Assembly (NCBI RefSeq): GCF_964199755.1
Contig: NC_133901.1
Location: 11,795,556-11,859,555, forward strand
Length of the DNA stretch: 64,000 nt
Source: Larus michahellis
Lineage: Eukaryota; Chordata; Aves; Charadriiformes; Laridae
Direction of reading: 5' to 3'
Shown here: in pieces, positions 7,085-19,056 of the stretch
How the letters are laid out: each line of letters starts with the position of its first letter
Position numbering within the stretch: the stretch's first letter is position 1
Program-made: the position numbers and the translations under genes
Notes under the pieces: generated by a model
Told to the model about the DNA's origin: nothing
Database searches by the model: none
The model's input: the letters and a program-made list of their open reading frames with translations, nothing else

Positions 7085-8233
7085 TTGCCGGCGGGCAGAG
7101 GGGTGCTGCGCGTTTTGCTGTTGCGTCCGGCAGGGGGGCAGGTGCGGGTGTGGTTGCGGCAGGCGGGTGGGTGTGTGGGGCTGCAGGGCACGTGGGAGGC
7201 TTGTGGAGGTTTTTTGGGCTGTTGTAGGCTTTTGCCGGCAGGCGGGGGGGTGTTGAGTGTTTTGGTGTTGCGAGTGGGGTGTTGCGGCAGGCGGGGGGGT
7301 GTGTGGGGCTGGAGGGCGCGGGGCGTGTGGGAGTGGTGTGTAAGTATTTTGGGGGGCTGTTTTGGGGCAGGTGCGGGTGTAGTTGCGGCAGGCGGGCGGG
7401 TGTGTGGGGCTGCGGGCCGTGTGGCAGGGGTGTGGAGGTTTTCTGGAGTGTTGCGCGTGGCATGTTGGGTGCTGTAGGCTTTTGGCGGCGGGCGGAGGGG
7501 TGTTGAGCGTTTTGGTGTTGCGGGTGGGGGGTTGTGTCGGGGGGGCAGGTGCGCGTGTGGTTGCGGCAGGCGGGTGGGTGTTTGGGGCTGCAGGGCACGT
7601 GGGAGGCTTGTGGAGGTTTTTTGGGTTGTTGGGTGCTGTAGGCTTTTGCCGGCAGGCGGGGGGGCGTTGAGTGTTTTGGTGTTGCGAGTGGGGTGTTGCG
7701 GCAGGCGGGTGGGTGTGCGGGGCTGCGGGGCGTGTAGCAGGGGTGTGGAGGTCTTTTGGGGTGTTGGGTGCTGTATGATTTTGGCGTCGGGCGGAGCGTC
7801 TGGCGAGCGTTGTGGTGTTGCGAGTGGGGTATTGTGGCAGGCGTCGGGGCAGGTGCGTGTGTTGTTGCGGGAAGAGGGAGGGTGTGTGGGGCTGTAGGGC
7901 GTGTGCGGTGCGTGAGTGTGGTGTAAGTACTTAGTGGTGTTGTGTGTGGGGTGTTGTGTTGTGTGAGGTGCGTGTGTTGTTGGGTGAGGCGTGTGTGTGT
8001 GTGTGTGTGTGTAGGGCAGGGTGCGTGTGGTGAGGGGTGTGTATTTTTTGCGGGGTGTTGCGTGTGGGGTGTTGTTTTGTGTGAGGTGTGTTGTGGGTAG
8101 GTGCGTGTGTTGTGCGTGTGTTTGTGTGTGTGTGTGTGGTGTGAGGCGTTGTTGTGGGCATGGGGGTGTGTGTGAGTGCGGGAGGGCGGTGTGGGCGGTG
8201 GGTGTGGAGAGGGCTGTTGTGGGGCAGAGGGGT

Positions 8234-8353
8234 GCCTACGGCCATACCACCCTGAGAACGCCCGATCTCGTCTGATCTCGGAAGCTAAGCAGGGTCGGGC
8301 CCGGTTAGTACTTGGATGGGAGACCGCCTGGGAATACCGGGTGCTGTAGGCTT
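8234..8353 (+). rRNA. 5S rRNA gene, copy 8 (consensus)
   Basis: The gene is consensus. The unit is S1 (1,042 bp, spacer 8354-9275) and is the first half of an S1+L pair. Confidence 0.98.
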
Positions 8354-9275
8354 TTGCCGGCGGGCGGAGGGGTGCTGCGCGTTTTGCTGTTGCGTCCGGC
8401 AGGGGGGCAGGTGCGGGTGTGGTTGCGGCAGGCGGGCGGGTGTGTGGGGCTGCGGGCCGTGTGGCAGGGGTGTGGAGGTTTTCTGGAGTGTTGCGCGTGG
8501 CATGTTGGGTGCTGTAGGCTTTTGGCGGCGGGCGGAGGGGTGTTGAGCGTTTTGGTGTTGCGGGTGGGGGGTTGTGTCGGGGGGGCAGGTGCGCGTGTGG
8601 TTGCGGCAGGCGGGTGGGTGTGTGGGGCTGCAGGGCACGTGGGAGGCTTGTGGAGGTTTTTTGGGTTGTTGGGTGCTGTAGGCTTTTGCCGGCAGGCGGG
8701 GGGGCGTTGAGTGTTTTGGTGTTGCGAGTGGGGTGTTGCGGCAGGCGGGTGGGTGTGCGGGGCTGCGGGGCGTGTAGCAGGGGTGTGGAGGTCTTTTGGG
8801 GTGTTGGGTGCTGTATGATTTTGGCGTCGGGCGGAGCGTCTGGCGAGCGTTGTGGTGTTGCGAGTGGGGTATTGTGGCAGGCGTCGGGGCAGGTGCGCGT
8901 GTTGTTGCGGGAGGAGGGAGGGTGTGTGGGGCTGTAGGGCGTGTGCGGTGCGTGAGTGTGGTGTAAGTACTTAGTGGTGTTGTGTGTGGGGTGTTGTGTT
9001 GTGTGAGGTGCGTGTGTTGTTGGGTGAGGCGTGTGTGTGTGTGTGTGTGTGTAGGGCAGGGTGCGTGTGGTGAGGGGTGTGTATTTTTTGCGGGGTGTTG
9101 CGTGTGGGGTGTTGTTTTGTGTGAGGTGTGTTGTGGGTAGGTGCGTGTGTTGTGCGTGTGTTTGTGTGTGTGTGTGTGTGGTGTGAGGCGTTGTTGTGGG
9201 CGTGGGGGTGTGTGTGAGTGCGGGAGGGCGGTGTGGGCGGTGGGTGTGGAGAGGGCTGTTGTGGGGCAGAGGGGT

Positions 9276-9395
9276 GCCTACGGCCATACCACCCTGAGAA
9301 TGCCCGATCTCGTCTGATCTCGGAAGCTAAGCAGGGTCGGGCCCGGTTAGTACTTGGATGGGAGACCGCCTGGGAATACCGGGTGCTGTAGGCTT
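9276..9395 (+). rRNA. 5S rRNA gene, copy 9 (C26T)
   Basis: There is one change, C26T, in loop B at a CpG. Xenopus 5S has T at this position (as I recall), so function should be kept. It heads the first L unit (1,574 bp, spacer 9396-10849). Confidence 0.97.
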
Positions 9396-10849
9396 TTGCC
9401 GGCGGGCGGAGGGGTGCTGCGCGTTTTGCTGTTGCATCCGGCAGGGGGGCAGGTGCGGGTGTGGTTGCGGCAGGCGGGTGGGCGTGTGGGGCTGCGGGGC
9501 GCGTGGGAGGCTTGTGGAGGTTTTTTGGGCTGTTGTAGGCTTTTGCCGGCAGGCGGGGGGGTGTTGAGTGTTTTGGTGTTGCGAGTGGGTGTTGCGGCAG
9601 GCGGGCGGGTTTGTGGGGCTGCGGGCCGTGTGGCAGGGGTGTGGAGGTTTTCTGGAGTGTTGCGCGTGGCATGTTGGGTGCTGTAGGCTTTTGGCGGCGG
9701 GCAGAGGGGTGTTGAGCGTTTTGGTGTTGCGGGTGGGGGGTTGTGTCGGGGGGGCAGGTGCGCGTGTGGTTGTGGCAGGCGGGTGGGTGTGTGGGGCTGC
9801 AGGGCACGTGGGAGGCTTGTGGAGGTTTTTTGGGCTGTTGTAGGCTTTTGCCGGCAGGCGGGGGGGTGTTGAGTGTTTTGGTGTTGCGAGTGGGGTGTTG
9901 CGGCAGGCGGGTGGGTGTGTGGGGCTGGAGGGCGCGGGGCGTGTGGGAGTGGTGTGTAAGTATTTTGGGGGGCTGTGTTGGGGCAGGTGCGGGTGTAGTT
10001 GCGGCAGGCGGGCGGGTGTGTGGGGCTGCGGGCCGTGTGGCAGGGGTGTGGAGGTTTTCTGGAGTGTTGCGCGTGGCATGTTGGGTGCTGTAGGCTTTTG
10101 GCGGCGGGCGGAGGGGTGTTGAGCGTTTTGGTGTTGCGGGTGGGGGGTTGTGTCGGGGGGGCAGGTGCGCGTGTGGTTGCGGCAGGCGGGTGGGTGTGTG
10201 GGGCTGCAGGGCACGTGGGAGGCTTGTGGAGGTTTTTTGGGTTGTTGGGTGCTGTAGGCTTTTGCCGGCAGGCGGGGGGGCGTTGAGTGTTTTGGTGTTG
10301 CGAGTGGGGTGTTGCGGCAGGCGGGTGGGTGTGCGGGGCTGCGGGGCGTGTAGCAGGGGTGTGGAGGTCTTTTGGGGTGTTGGGTGCTGTATGATTTTGG
10401 CGTCGGGCGGAGCGTCTGGCGAGCGTTGTGGTGTTGCGAGTGGGGTATTGTGGCAGGCGTCGGGGCAGGTGCGCGTGTTGTTGCGGGAAGAGGGAGGGTG
10501 TGTGGGGCTGTAGGGCGTGTGCGGTGCGTGAGTGTGGTGTAAGTACTTAGTGGTGTTGTGTGTGGGGTGTTGTGTTGTGTGAGGTGCGTGTGTTGTTGGG
10601 TGAGGCGTGTGTGTGTGTGTGTGTGTGTAGGGCAGGGTGCGTGTGGTGAGGGGTGTGTATTTTTTGCGGGGTGTTGCGTGTGGGGTGTTGTTTTGTGTGA
10701 GGTGTGTTGTGGGTAGGTGCGTGTGTTGTGCGTGTGTTTGTGTGTGTGTGTGTGGTGTGAGGCGTTGTTGTGGGCGTGGGGGTGTGTGTGAGTGCGGGAG
10801 GGCGGTGTGGGCGGTGGGTGTGGAGAGGGCTGTTGTGGGGCAGAGGGGT

Positions 10850-10969
10850 GCCTACGGCCATACCACCCTGAGAACGCCCGATCTCGTCTGATCTCGGAAG
10901 CTAAGCAGGGTCGGGCCCGGTTAGTACTTGGATGGGAGACCGCCTGGGAATACCGGGTGCTGTAGGCTT
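10850..10969 (+). rRNA. 5S rRNA gene, copy 10 (consensus)
   Basis: The gene is consensus. The unit is S1 (1,042 bp, spacer 10970-11891), the second S1 of the S1+L pairs. Confidence 0.98.
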
Positions 10970-11891
10970 TTGCCGGCGGGCGGAGGGGTGCTGCGCGTTT
11001 TGCTGTTGCGTCCGGCAGGGGGGCAGGTGCGGGTGTGGTTGCGGCAGGCGGGCGGGTGTGTGGGGCTGCGGGCCGTGTGGCAGGGGTGTGGAGGTTTTCT
11101 GGAGTGTTGCGCGTGGCATGTTGGGTGCTGTAGGCTTTTGGCGGCGGGCGGAGGGGTGTTGAGCGTTTTGGTGTTGCGGGTGGGGGGTTGTGTCGGGGGG
11201 GCAGGTGCGCGTGTGGTTGCGGCAGGCGGGTGGGTGTGTGGGGCTGCAGGGCACGTGGGAGGCTTGTGGAGGTTTTTTGGGTTGTTGGGTGCTGTAGGCT
11301 TTTGCCGGCAGGCGGGGGGGCGTTGAGTGTTTTGGTGTTGCGAGTGGGGTGTTGCGGCAGGCGGGTGGGTGTGCGGGGCTGCGGGGCGTGTAGCAGGGGT
11401 GTGGAGGTCTTTTGGGGTGTTGGGTGCTGTATGATTTTGGCGTCGGGCGGAGCGTCTGGCGAGCGTTGTGGTGTTGCGAGTGGGGTATTGTGGCAGGCGT
11501 CGGGGCAGGTGCGCGTGTTGTTGCGGGAGGAGGGAGGGTGTGTGGGGCTGTAGGGCGTGTGCGGTGCGTGAGTGTGGTGTAAGTACTTAGTGGTGTTGTG
11601 TGTGGGGTGTTGTGTTGTGTGAGGTGCGTGTGTTGTTGGGTGAGGCGTGTGTGTGTGTGTGTGTGTGTAGGGCAGGGTGCGTGTGGTGAGGGGTGTGTAT
11701 TTTTTGCGGGGTGTTGCGTGTGGGGTGTTGTTTTGTGTGAGGTGTGTTGTGGGTAGGTGCGTGTGTTGTGCGTGTGTTTGTGTGTGTGTGTGTGTGGTGT
11801 GAGGCGTTGTTGTGGGCGTGGGGGTGTGTGTGAGTGCGGGAGGGCGGTGTGGGCGGTGGGTGTGGAGAGGGCTGTTGTGGGGCAGAGGGGT

Positions 11892-12011
11892 GCCTACGGC
11901 CATACCACCCTGAGAATGCCCGATCTCGTCTGATCTCGGAAGCTAAGCAGGGTCGGGCCCGGTTAGTACTTGGATGGGAGACCGCCTGGGAATACCGGGT
12001 GCTGTAGGCTT
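11892..12011 (+). rRNA. 5S rRNA gene, copy 11 (C26T)
   Basis: It carries C26T like copy 9 and heads the type L unit (1,578 bp). The L spacer (12012-13469) has six tail copies: short ones at 12151 and 12456, full ones at 12292, 12699 and 12863, and a decayed one at 12998. Confidence 0.97.
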
Positions 12012-12291
12012 TTGCCGGCGGGCGGAGGGGTGCTGCGCGTTTTGCTGTTGCATCCGGCAGGGGGGCAGGTGCGGGTGTGGTTGCGGCAGGCGGGTGGGCG
12101 TGTGGGGCTGCGGGGCGCGTGGGAGGCTTGTGGAGGTTTTTTGGGCTGTTGTAGGCTTTTGCCGGCAGGCGGGGGGGTGTTGAGTGTTTTGGTGTTGCGA
12201 GTGGGTGTTGCGGCAGGCGGGCGGGTTTGTGGGGCTGCGGGCCGTGTGGCAGGGGTGTGGAGGTTTTCTGGAGTGTTGCGCGTGGCATGTT

Positions 12292-12698
12292 GGGTGCTGT
12301 AGGCTTTTGGCGGCGGGCAGAGGGGTGTTGAGCGTTTTGGTGTTGCGGGTGGGGGGTTGTGTCGGGGGGGCAGGTGCGCGTGTGGTTGTGGCAGGCGGGT
12401 GGGTGTGTGGGGCTGCAGGGCACGTGGGAGGCTTGTGGAGGTTTTTTGGGCTGTTGTAGGCTTTTGCCGGCAGGCGGGGGGGTGTTGAGTGTTTTGGTGT
12501 TGCGAGTGGGGTGTTGCGGCAGGCGGGTGGGTGTGTGGGGCTGGAGGGCGCGGGGCGTGTGGGAGTGGTGTGTAAGTATTTTGGGGGGCTGTGTTGGGGC
12601 AGGTGCGGGTGTAGTTGCGGCAGGCGGGCGGGTGTGTGGGGCTGCGGGCCGTGTGGCAGGGGTGTGGAGGTTTTCTGGAGTGTTGCGCGTGGCATGTT
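12292..12698 (+). repeat. 407-bp module of L units (one copy)
   Basis: This is the interval between two exact B-type tails (12292-12308 and 12699-12715). It comprises about 178 bp of B-like sequence up to the short tail, plus the 229-bp M module that includes ggtgtgtaagtatttt. In the unit starting at 21557 the equivalent 407-bp block is directly duplicated: the B tail is at two sites 407 bp apart. Confidence 0.8.
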
Positions 12699-13469
12699 GG
12701 GTGCTGTAGGCTTTTGGCGGCGGGCGGAGGGGTGTTGAGCGTTTTGGTGTTGCGGGTGGGGGGTTGTGTCGGGGGGGCAGGTGCGCGTGTGGTTGCGGCA
12801 GGCGGGTGGGTGTGTGGGGCTGCAGGGCACGTGGGAGGCTTGTGGAGGTTTTTTGGGTTGTTGGGTGCTGTAGGCTTTTGCCGGCAGGCGGGGGGGCGTT
12901 GAGTGTTTTGGTGTTGCGAGTGGGGTGTTGCGGCAGGCGGGTGGGTGTGCGGGGCTGCGGGGCGTGTAGCAGGGGTGTGGAGGTCTTTTGGGGTGTTGGG
13001 TGCTGTATGATTTTGGCGTCGGGCGGAGCGTCTGGCGAGCGTTGTGGTGTTGCGAGTGGGGTATTGTGGCAGGCGTCGGGGCAGGTGCGCGTGTTGTTGC
13101 GGGAGGAGGGAGGGTGTGTGGGGCTGTAGGGCGTGTGCGGTGCGTGAGTGTGGTGTAAGTACTTAGTGGTGTTGTGTGTGGGGTGTTGTGTTGTGTGAGG
13201 TGCGTGTGTTGTTGGGTGAGGCGTGTGTGTGTGTGTGTGTGTGTGTAGGGCAGGGTGCGTGTGGTGAGGGGTGTGTATTTTTTGCGGGGTGTTGCGTGTG
13301 GGGTGTTGTTTTGTGTGAGGTGTGTTGTGGGTAGGTGCGTGTGTTGTGCGTGTGTTTGTGTGTGTGTGTGTGTGGTGTGAGGCGTTGTTGTGGGCGTGGG
13401 GGTGTGTGTGAGTGCGGGAGGGCGGTGTGGGCGGTGGGTGTGGAGAGGGCTGTTGTGGGGCAGAGGGGT

Positions 13470-13589
13470 GCCTACGGCCATACCACCCTGAGAACGCCCG
13501 ATCTCGTCTGATCTCAGAAGCTAAGCAGGGTCGGGCCCGGTTAGTACTTGGATGGGAGACCGCCTGGGAATACCGGGTGCTGTAGGCTT
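13470..13589 (+). rRNA. 5S rRNA gene, copy 12 (G47A)
   Basis: The single change is G47A at a CpG in helix III. It turns C30-G47 into a C-A mismatch next to the A49-A50 bulge. It is one of the few changes in the array likely to disturb the fold, so this copy may be weaker. The unit is M (1,269 bp, spacer 13590-14738). Confidence 0.96.
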
Positions 13590-14738
13590 TTGCCGGCGGG
13601 CAGAGGGGTGCTGCGCGTTTTGCTGTTGCGTCCGGCAGGGGGGCAGGTGCGGGTGTGGTTGCGGCAGGCGGGTGGGTGTGTGGGGCTGCAGGGCACGTGG
13701 GAGGCTTGTGGAGGTTTTTTGGGCTGTTGTAGGCTTTTGCCGGCAGGCGGGGGGGTGTTGAGTGTTTTGGTGTTGCGAGTGGGGTGTTGCGGCAGGCGGG
13801 TGGGTGTGTGGAGCTGGAGGGCGCGGGGCGTGTGGGAGTGGTGTGTAAGTATTTTGGGGGGCTGTGTTGGGGCAGGTGCGGGTGTAGTTGCGGCAGGCGG
13901 GCGGGTGTGTGGGGCTGCGGGCCGTGTGGCAGGGGTGTGGAGGTTTTCTGGAGTGTTGCGCGTGGCATGTTGGGTGCTGTAGGCTTTTGGCGGCGGGCGG
14001 AGGGGTGTTGAGCGTTTTGGTGTTGCGGGTGGGGGGTTGTGTCGGGGGGGCAGGTGCGCGTGTGGTTGCGGCAGGCGGGTGGGTGTGTGGGGCTGCAGGG
14101 CACGTGGGAGGCTTGTGGAGGTTTTTTGGGTTGTTGGGTGCTGTAGGCTTTTGCCGGCAGGCGGGGGGGCGTTGAGTGTTTTGGTGTTGCGAGTGGGGTG
14201 TTGCGGCAGGCGGGTGGGTGTGCGGGGCTGCGGGGCGTGTAGCAGGGGTGTGGAGGTCTTTTGGGGTGTTGGGTGCTGTATGATTTTGGCGTCGGGCGGA
14301 GCGTCTGGCGAGCGTTGTGGTGTTGCGAGTGGGGTATTGTGGCAGGCGTCGGGGCAGGTGCGCGTGTTGTTGCGGGAAGAGGGAGGGTGTGTGGGGCTGT
14401 AGGGCGTGTGCGGTGCGTGAGTGTGGTGTAAGTACTTAGTGGTGTTGTGTGTGGGGTGTTGTGTTGTGTGAGGTGCGTGTGTTGTTGGGTGAGGCGTGTG
14501 TGTGTGTGTGTGTGTGTAGGGCAGGGTGCGTGTGGTGAGGGGTGTGTATTTTTTGCGGGGTGTTGCGTGTGGGGTGTTGTTTTGTGTGAGGTGTGTTGTG
14601 GGTAGGTGCGTGTGTTGTGCGTGTGTTTGTGTGTGTGTGTGTGGTGTGAGGCGTTGTTGTGGGCGTGGGGGTGTGTGTGAGTGCGGGAGGGCGGTGTGGG
14701 CGGTGGGTGTGGAGAGGGCTGTTGTGGGGCAGAGGGGT

Positions 14739-14858
14739 GCCTACGGCCATACCACCCTGAGAACGCCCGATCTCGTCTGATCTCGGAAGCTAAGCAGGGT
14801 CGGGCCCGGTTAGTACTTGGATGGGAGACCGCCTGGGAATACCGGGTGCTGTAGGCTT
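14739..14858 (+). rRNA. 5S rRNA gene, copy 13 (consensus)
   Basis: The gene is consensus. The unit is S1 (1,042 bp, spacer 14859-15780) and precedes two L units in a row. Confidence 0.98.
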
Positions 14859-15780
14859 TTGCCGGCGGGCGGAGGGGTGCTGCGCGTTTTGCTGTTGCGT
14901 CCGGCAGGGGGGCAGGTGCGGGTGTGGTTGCGGCAGGCGGGCGGGTGTGTGGGGCTGCGGGCCGTGTGGCAGGGGTGTGGAGGTTTTCTGGAGTGTTGCG
15001 CGTGGCATGTTGGGTGCTGTAGGCTTTTGGCGGCGGGCGGAGGGGTGTTGAGCGTTTTGGTGTTGCGGGTGGGGGGTTGTGTCGGGGGGGCAGGTGCGCG
15101 TGTGGTTGCGGCAGGCGGGTGGGTGTGTGGGGCTGCAGGGCACGTGGGAGGCTTGTGGAGGTTTTTTGGGTTGTTGGGTGCTGTAGGCTTTTGCCGGCAG
15201 GCGGGGGGGCGTTGAGTGTTTTGGTGTTGCGAGTGGGGTGTTGCGGCAGGCGGGTGGGTGTGCGGGGCTGCGGGGCGTGTAGCAGGGGTGTGGAGGTCTT
15301 TTGGGGTGTTGGGTGCTGTATGATTTTGGCGTCGGGCGGAGCGTCTGGCGAGCGTTGTGGTGTTGCGAGTGGGGTATTGTGGCAGGCGTCGGGGCAGGTG
15401 CGCGTGTTGTTGCGGGAGGAGGGAGGGTGTGTGGGGCTGTAGGGCGTGTGCGGTGCGTGAGTGTGGTGTAAGTACTTAGTGGTGTTGTGTGTGGGGTGTT
15501 GTGTTGTGTGAGGTGCGTGTGTTGTTGGGTGAGGCGTGTGTGTGTGTGTGTGTGTGTAGGGCAGGGTGCGTGTGGTGAGGGGTGTGTATTTTTTGCGGGG
15601 TGTTGCGTGTGGGGTGTTGTTTTGTGTGAGGTGTGTTGTGGGTAGGTGCGTGTGTTGTGCGTGTGTTTGTGTGTGTGTGTGTGTGGTGTGAGGCGTTGTT
15701 GTGGGCGTGGGGGTGTGTGTGAGTGCGGGAGGGCGGTGTGGGCGGTGGGTGTGGAGAGGGCTGTTGTGGGGCAGAGGGGT

Positions 15781-15900
15781 GCCTACGGCCATACCACCCT
15801 GAGAATGCCCGATCTCGTCTGATCTCGGAAGCTAAGCAGGGTCGGGCCCGGTTAGTACTTGGATGGGAGACCGCCTGGGAATACCGGGTGCTGTAGGCTT
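15781..15900 (+). rRNA. 5S rRNA gene, copy 14 (C26T)
   Basis: C26T again marks an L unit (1,578 bp, spacer 15901-17358). The link between C26T and the L spacer suggests that gene and spacer spread together. Confidence 0.97.
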
Positions 15901-17358
15901 TTGCCGGCGGGCGGAGGGGTGCTGCGCGTTTTGCTGTTGCATCCGGCAGGGGGGCAGGTGCGGGTGTGGTTGCGGCAGGCGGGTGGGCGTGTGGGGCTGC
16001 GGGGCGCGTGGGAGGCTTGTGGAGGTTTTTTGGGCTGTTGTAGGCTTTTGCCGGCAGGCGGGGGGGTGTTGAGTGTTTTGGTGTTGCGAGTGGGTGTTGC
16101 GGCAGGCGGGCGGGTTTGTGGGGCTGCGGGCCGTGTGGCAGGGGTGTGGAGGTTTTCTGGAGTGTTGCGCGTGGCATGTTGGGTGCTGTAGGCTTTTGGC
16201 GGCGGGCAGAGGGGTGTTGAGCGTTTTGGTGTTGCGGGTGGGGGGTTGTGTCGGGGGGGCAGGTGCGCGTGTGGTTGTGGCAGGCGGGTGGGTGTGTGGG
16301 GCTGCAGGGCACGTGGGAGGCTTGTGGAGGTTTTTTGGGCTGTTGTAGGCTTTTGCCGGCAGGCGGGGGGGTGTTGAGTGTTTTGGTGTTGCGAGTGGGG
16401 TGTTGCGGCAGGCGGGTGGGTGTGTGGGGCTGGAGGGCGCGGGGCGTGTGGGAGTGGTGTGTAAGTATTTTGGGGGGCTGTGTTGGGGCAGGTGCGGGTG
16501 TAGTTGCGGCAGGCGGGCGGGTGTGTGGGGCTGCGGGCCGTGTGGCAGGGGTGTGGAGGTTTTCTGGAGTGTTGCGCGTGGCATGTTGGGTGCTGTAGGC
16601 TTTTGGCGGCGGGCGGAGGGGTGTTGAGCGTTTTGGTGTTGCGGGTGGGGGGTTGTGTCGGGGGGGCAGGTGCGCGTGTGGTTGCGGCAGGCGGGTGGGT
16701 GTGTGGGGCTGCAGGGCACGTGGGAGGCTTGTGGAGGTTTTTTGGGTTGTTGGGTGCTGTAGGCTTTTGCCGGCAGGCGGGGGGGCGTTGAGTGTTTTGG
16801 TGTTGCGAGTGGGGTGTTGCGGCAGGCGGGTGGGTGTGCGGGGCTGCGGGGCGTGTAGCAGGGGTGTGGAGGTCTTTTGGGGTGTTGGGTGCTGTATGAT
16901 TTTGGCGTCGGGCGGAGCGTCTGGCGAGCGTTGTGGTGTTGCGAGTGGGGTATTGTGGCAGGCGTCGGGGCAGGTGCGCGTGTTGTTGCGGGAGGAGGGA
17001 GGGTGTGTGGGGCTGTAGGGCGTGTGCGGTGCGTGAGTGTGGTGTAAGTACTTAGTGGTGTTGTGTGTGGGGTGTTGTGTTGTGTGAGGTGCGTGTGTTG
17101 TTGGGTGAGGCGTGTGTGTGTGTGTGTGTGTGTGTAGGGCAGGGTGCGTGTGGTGAGGGGTGTGTATTTTTTGCGGGGTGTTGCGTGTGGGGTGTTGTTT
17201 TGTGTGAGGTGTGTTGTGGGTAGGTGCGTGTGTTGTGCGTGTGTTTGTGTGTGTGTGTGTGTGGTGTGAGGCGTTGTTGTGGGCGTGGGGGTGTGTGTGA
17301 GTGCGGGAGGGCGGTGTGGGCGGTGGGTGTGGAGAGGGCTGTTGTGGGGCAGAGGGGT

Positions 17359-17478
17359 GCCTACGGCCATACCACCCTGAGAACGCCCGATCTCGTCTGA
17401 TCTCGGAAGCTAAGCAGGGTCGGGCCCGGTTAGTACTTGGATGGGAGACCGCCTGGGAATACCGGGTGCTGTAGGCTT
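17359..17478 (+). rRNA. 5S rRNA gene, copy 15 (consensus)
   Basis: This is an L unit (1,578 bp, spacer 17479-18936) whose gene lacks C26T. The gene and its spacer have therefore been uncoupled here, by exchange or conversion. Confidence 0.98.
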
Positions 17479-18936
17479 TTGCCGGCGGGCGGAGGGGTGC
17501 TGCGCGTTTTGCTGTTGCATCCGGCAGGGGGGCAGGTGCGGGTGTGGTTGCGGCAGGCGGGTGGGCGTGTGGGGCTGCGGGGCGCGTGGGAGGCTTGTGG
17601 AGGTTTTTTGGGCTGTTGTAGGCTTTTGCCGGCAGGCGGGGGGGTGTTGAGTGTTTTGGTGTTGCGAGTGGGTGTTGCGGCAGGCGGGCGGGTTTGTGGG
17701 GCTGCGGGCCGTGTGGCAGGGGTGTGGAGGTTTTCTGGAGTGTTGCGCGTGGCATGTTGGGTGCTGTAGGCTTTTGGCGGCGGGCAGAGGGGTGTTGAGC
17801 GTTTTGGTGTTGCGGGTGGGGGGTTGTGTCGGGGGGGCAGGTGCGCGTGTGGTTGTGGCAGGCGGGTGGGTGTGTGGGGCTGCAGGGCACGTGGGAGGCT
17901 TGTGGAGGTTTTTTGGGCTGTTGTAGGCTTTTGCCGGCAGGCGGGGGGGTGTTGAGTGTTTTGGTGTTGCGAGTGGGGTGTTGCGGCAGGCGGGTGGGTG
18001 TGTGGGGCTGGAGGGCGCGGGGCGTGTGGGAGTGGTGTGTAAGTATTTTGGGGGGCTGTGTTGGGGCAGGTGCGGGTGTAGTTGCGGCAGGCGGGCGGGT
18101 GTGTGGGGCTGCGGGCCGTGTGGCAGGGGTGTGGAGGTTTTCTGGAGTGTTGCGCGTGGCATGTTGGGTGCTGTAGGCTTTTGGCGGCGGGCGGAGGGGT
18201 GTTGAGCGTTTTGGTGTTGCGGGTGGGGGGTTGTGTCGGGGGGGCAGGTGCGCGTGTGGTTGCGGCAGGCGGGTGGGTGTGTGGGGCTGCAGGGCACGTG
18301 GGAGGCTTGTGGAGGTTTTTTGGGTTGTTGGGTGCTGTAGGCTTTTGCCGGCAGGCGGGGGGGCGTTGAGTGTTTTGGTGTTGCGAGTGGGGTGTTGCGG
18401 CAGGCGGGTGGGTGTGCGGGGCTGCGGGGCGTGTAGCAGGGGTGTGGAGGTCTTTTGGGGTGTTGGGTGCTGTATGATTTTGGCGTCGGGCGGAGCGTCT
18501 GGCGAGCGTTGTGGTGTTGCGAGTGGGGTATTGTGGCAGGCGTCGGGGCAGGTGCGCGTGTTGTTGCGGGAGGAGGGAGGGTGTGTGGGGCTGTAGGGCG
18601 TGTGCGGTGCGTGAGTGTGGTGTAAGTACTTAGTGGTGTTGTGTGTGGGGTGTTGTGTTGTGTGAGGTGCGTGTGTTGTTGGGTGAGGCGTGTGTGTGTG
18701 TGTGTGTGTGTGTAGGGCAGGGTGCGTGTGGTGAGGGGTGTGTATTTTTTGCGGGGTGTTGCGTGTGGGGTGTTGTTTTGTGTGAGGTGTGTTGTGGGTA
18801 GGTGCGTGTGTTGTGCGTGTGTTTGTGTGTGTGTGTGTGTGGTGTGAGGCGTTGTTGTGGGCGTGGGGGTGTGTGTGAGTGCGGGAGGGCGGTGTGGGCG
18901 GTGGGTGTGGAGAGGGCTGTTGTGGGGCAGAGGGGT

Positions 18937-19056
18937 GCCTACGGCCATACCACCCTGAGAACGCCCGATCTCGTCTGATCTCGGAAGCTAAGCAGGGTCG
19001 GGCCCGGTTAGTACTTGGATGGGAGACCGCCTGGGAATACCGGGTGCTGTAGGCTT
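18937..19056 (+). rRNA. 5S rRNA gene, copy 16 (consensus)
   Basis: The gene is consensus. The unit is S1 (1,042 bp, spacer 19057-19978). With copy 17 it forms an S1+L pair that recurs 14,836 bp downstream. Confidence 0.98.

Noticed and set aside
4572-9287. Very long open frame on the - strand (about 1,571 residues, rich in T, H, P), and similar ones at 11587-15792, 15476-19990 and 19674-24518
   Set aside because: The - strand is C+A-rich and almost lacks T, so stop codons are rare by composition. The frame runs straight through several 5S genes, is made of HTHT/TPP low complexity, and repeats with the unit. It is not a gene.
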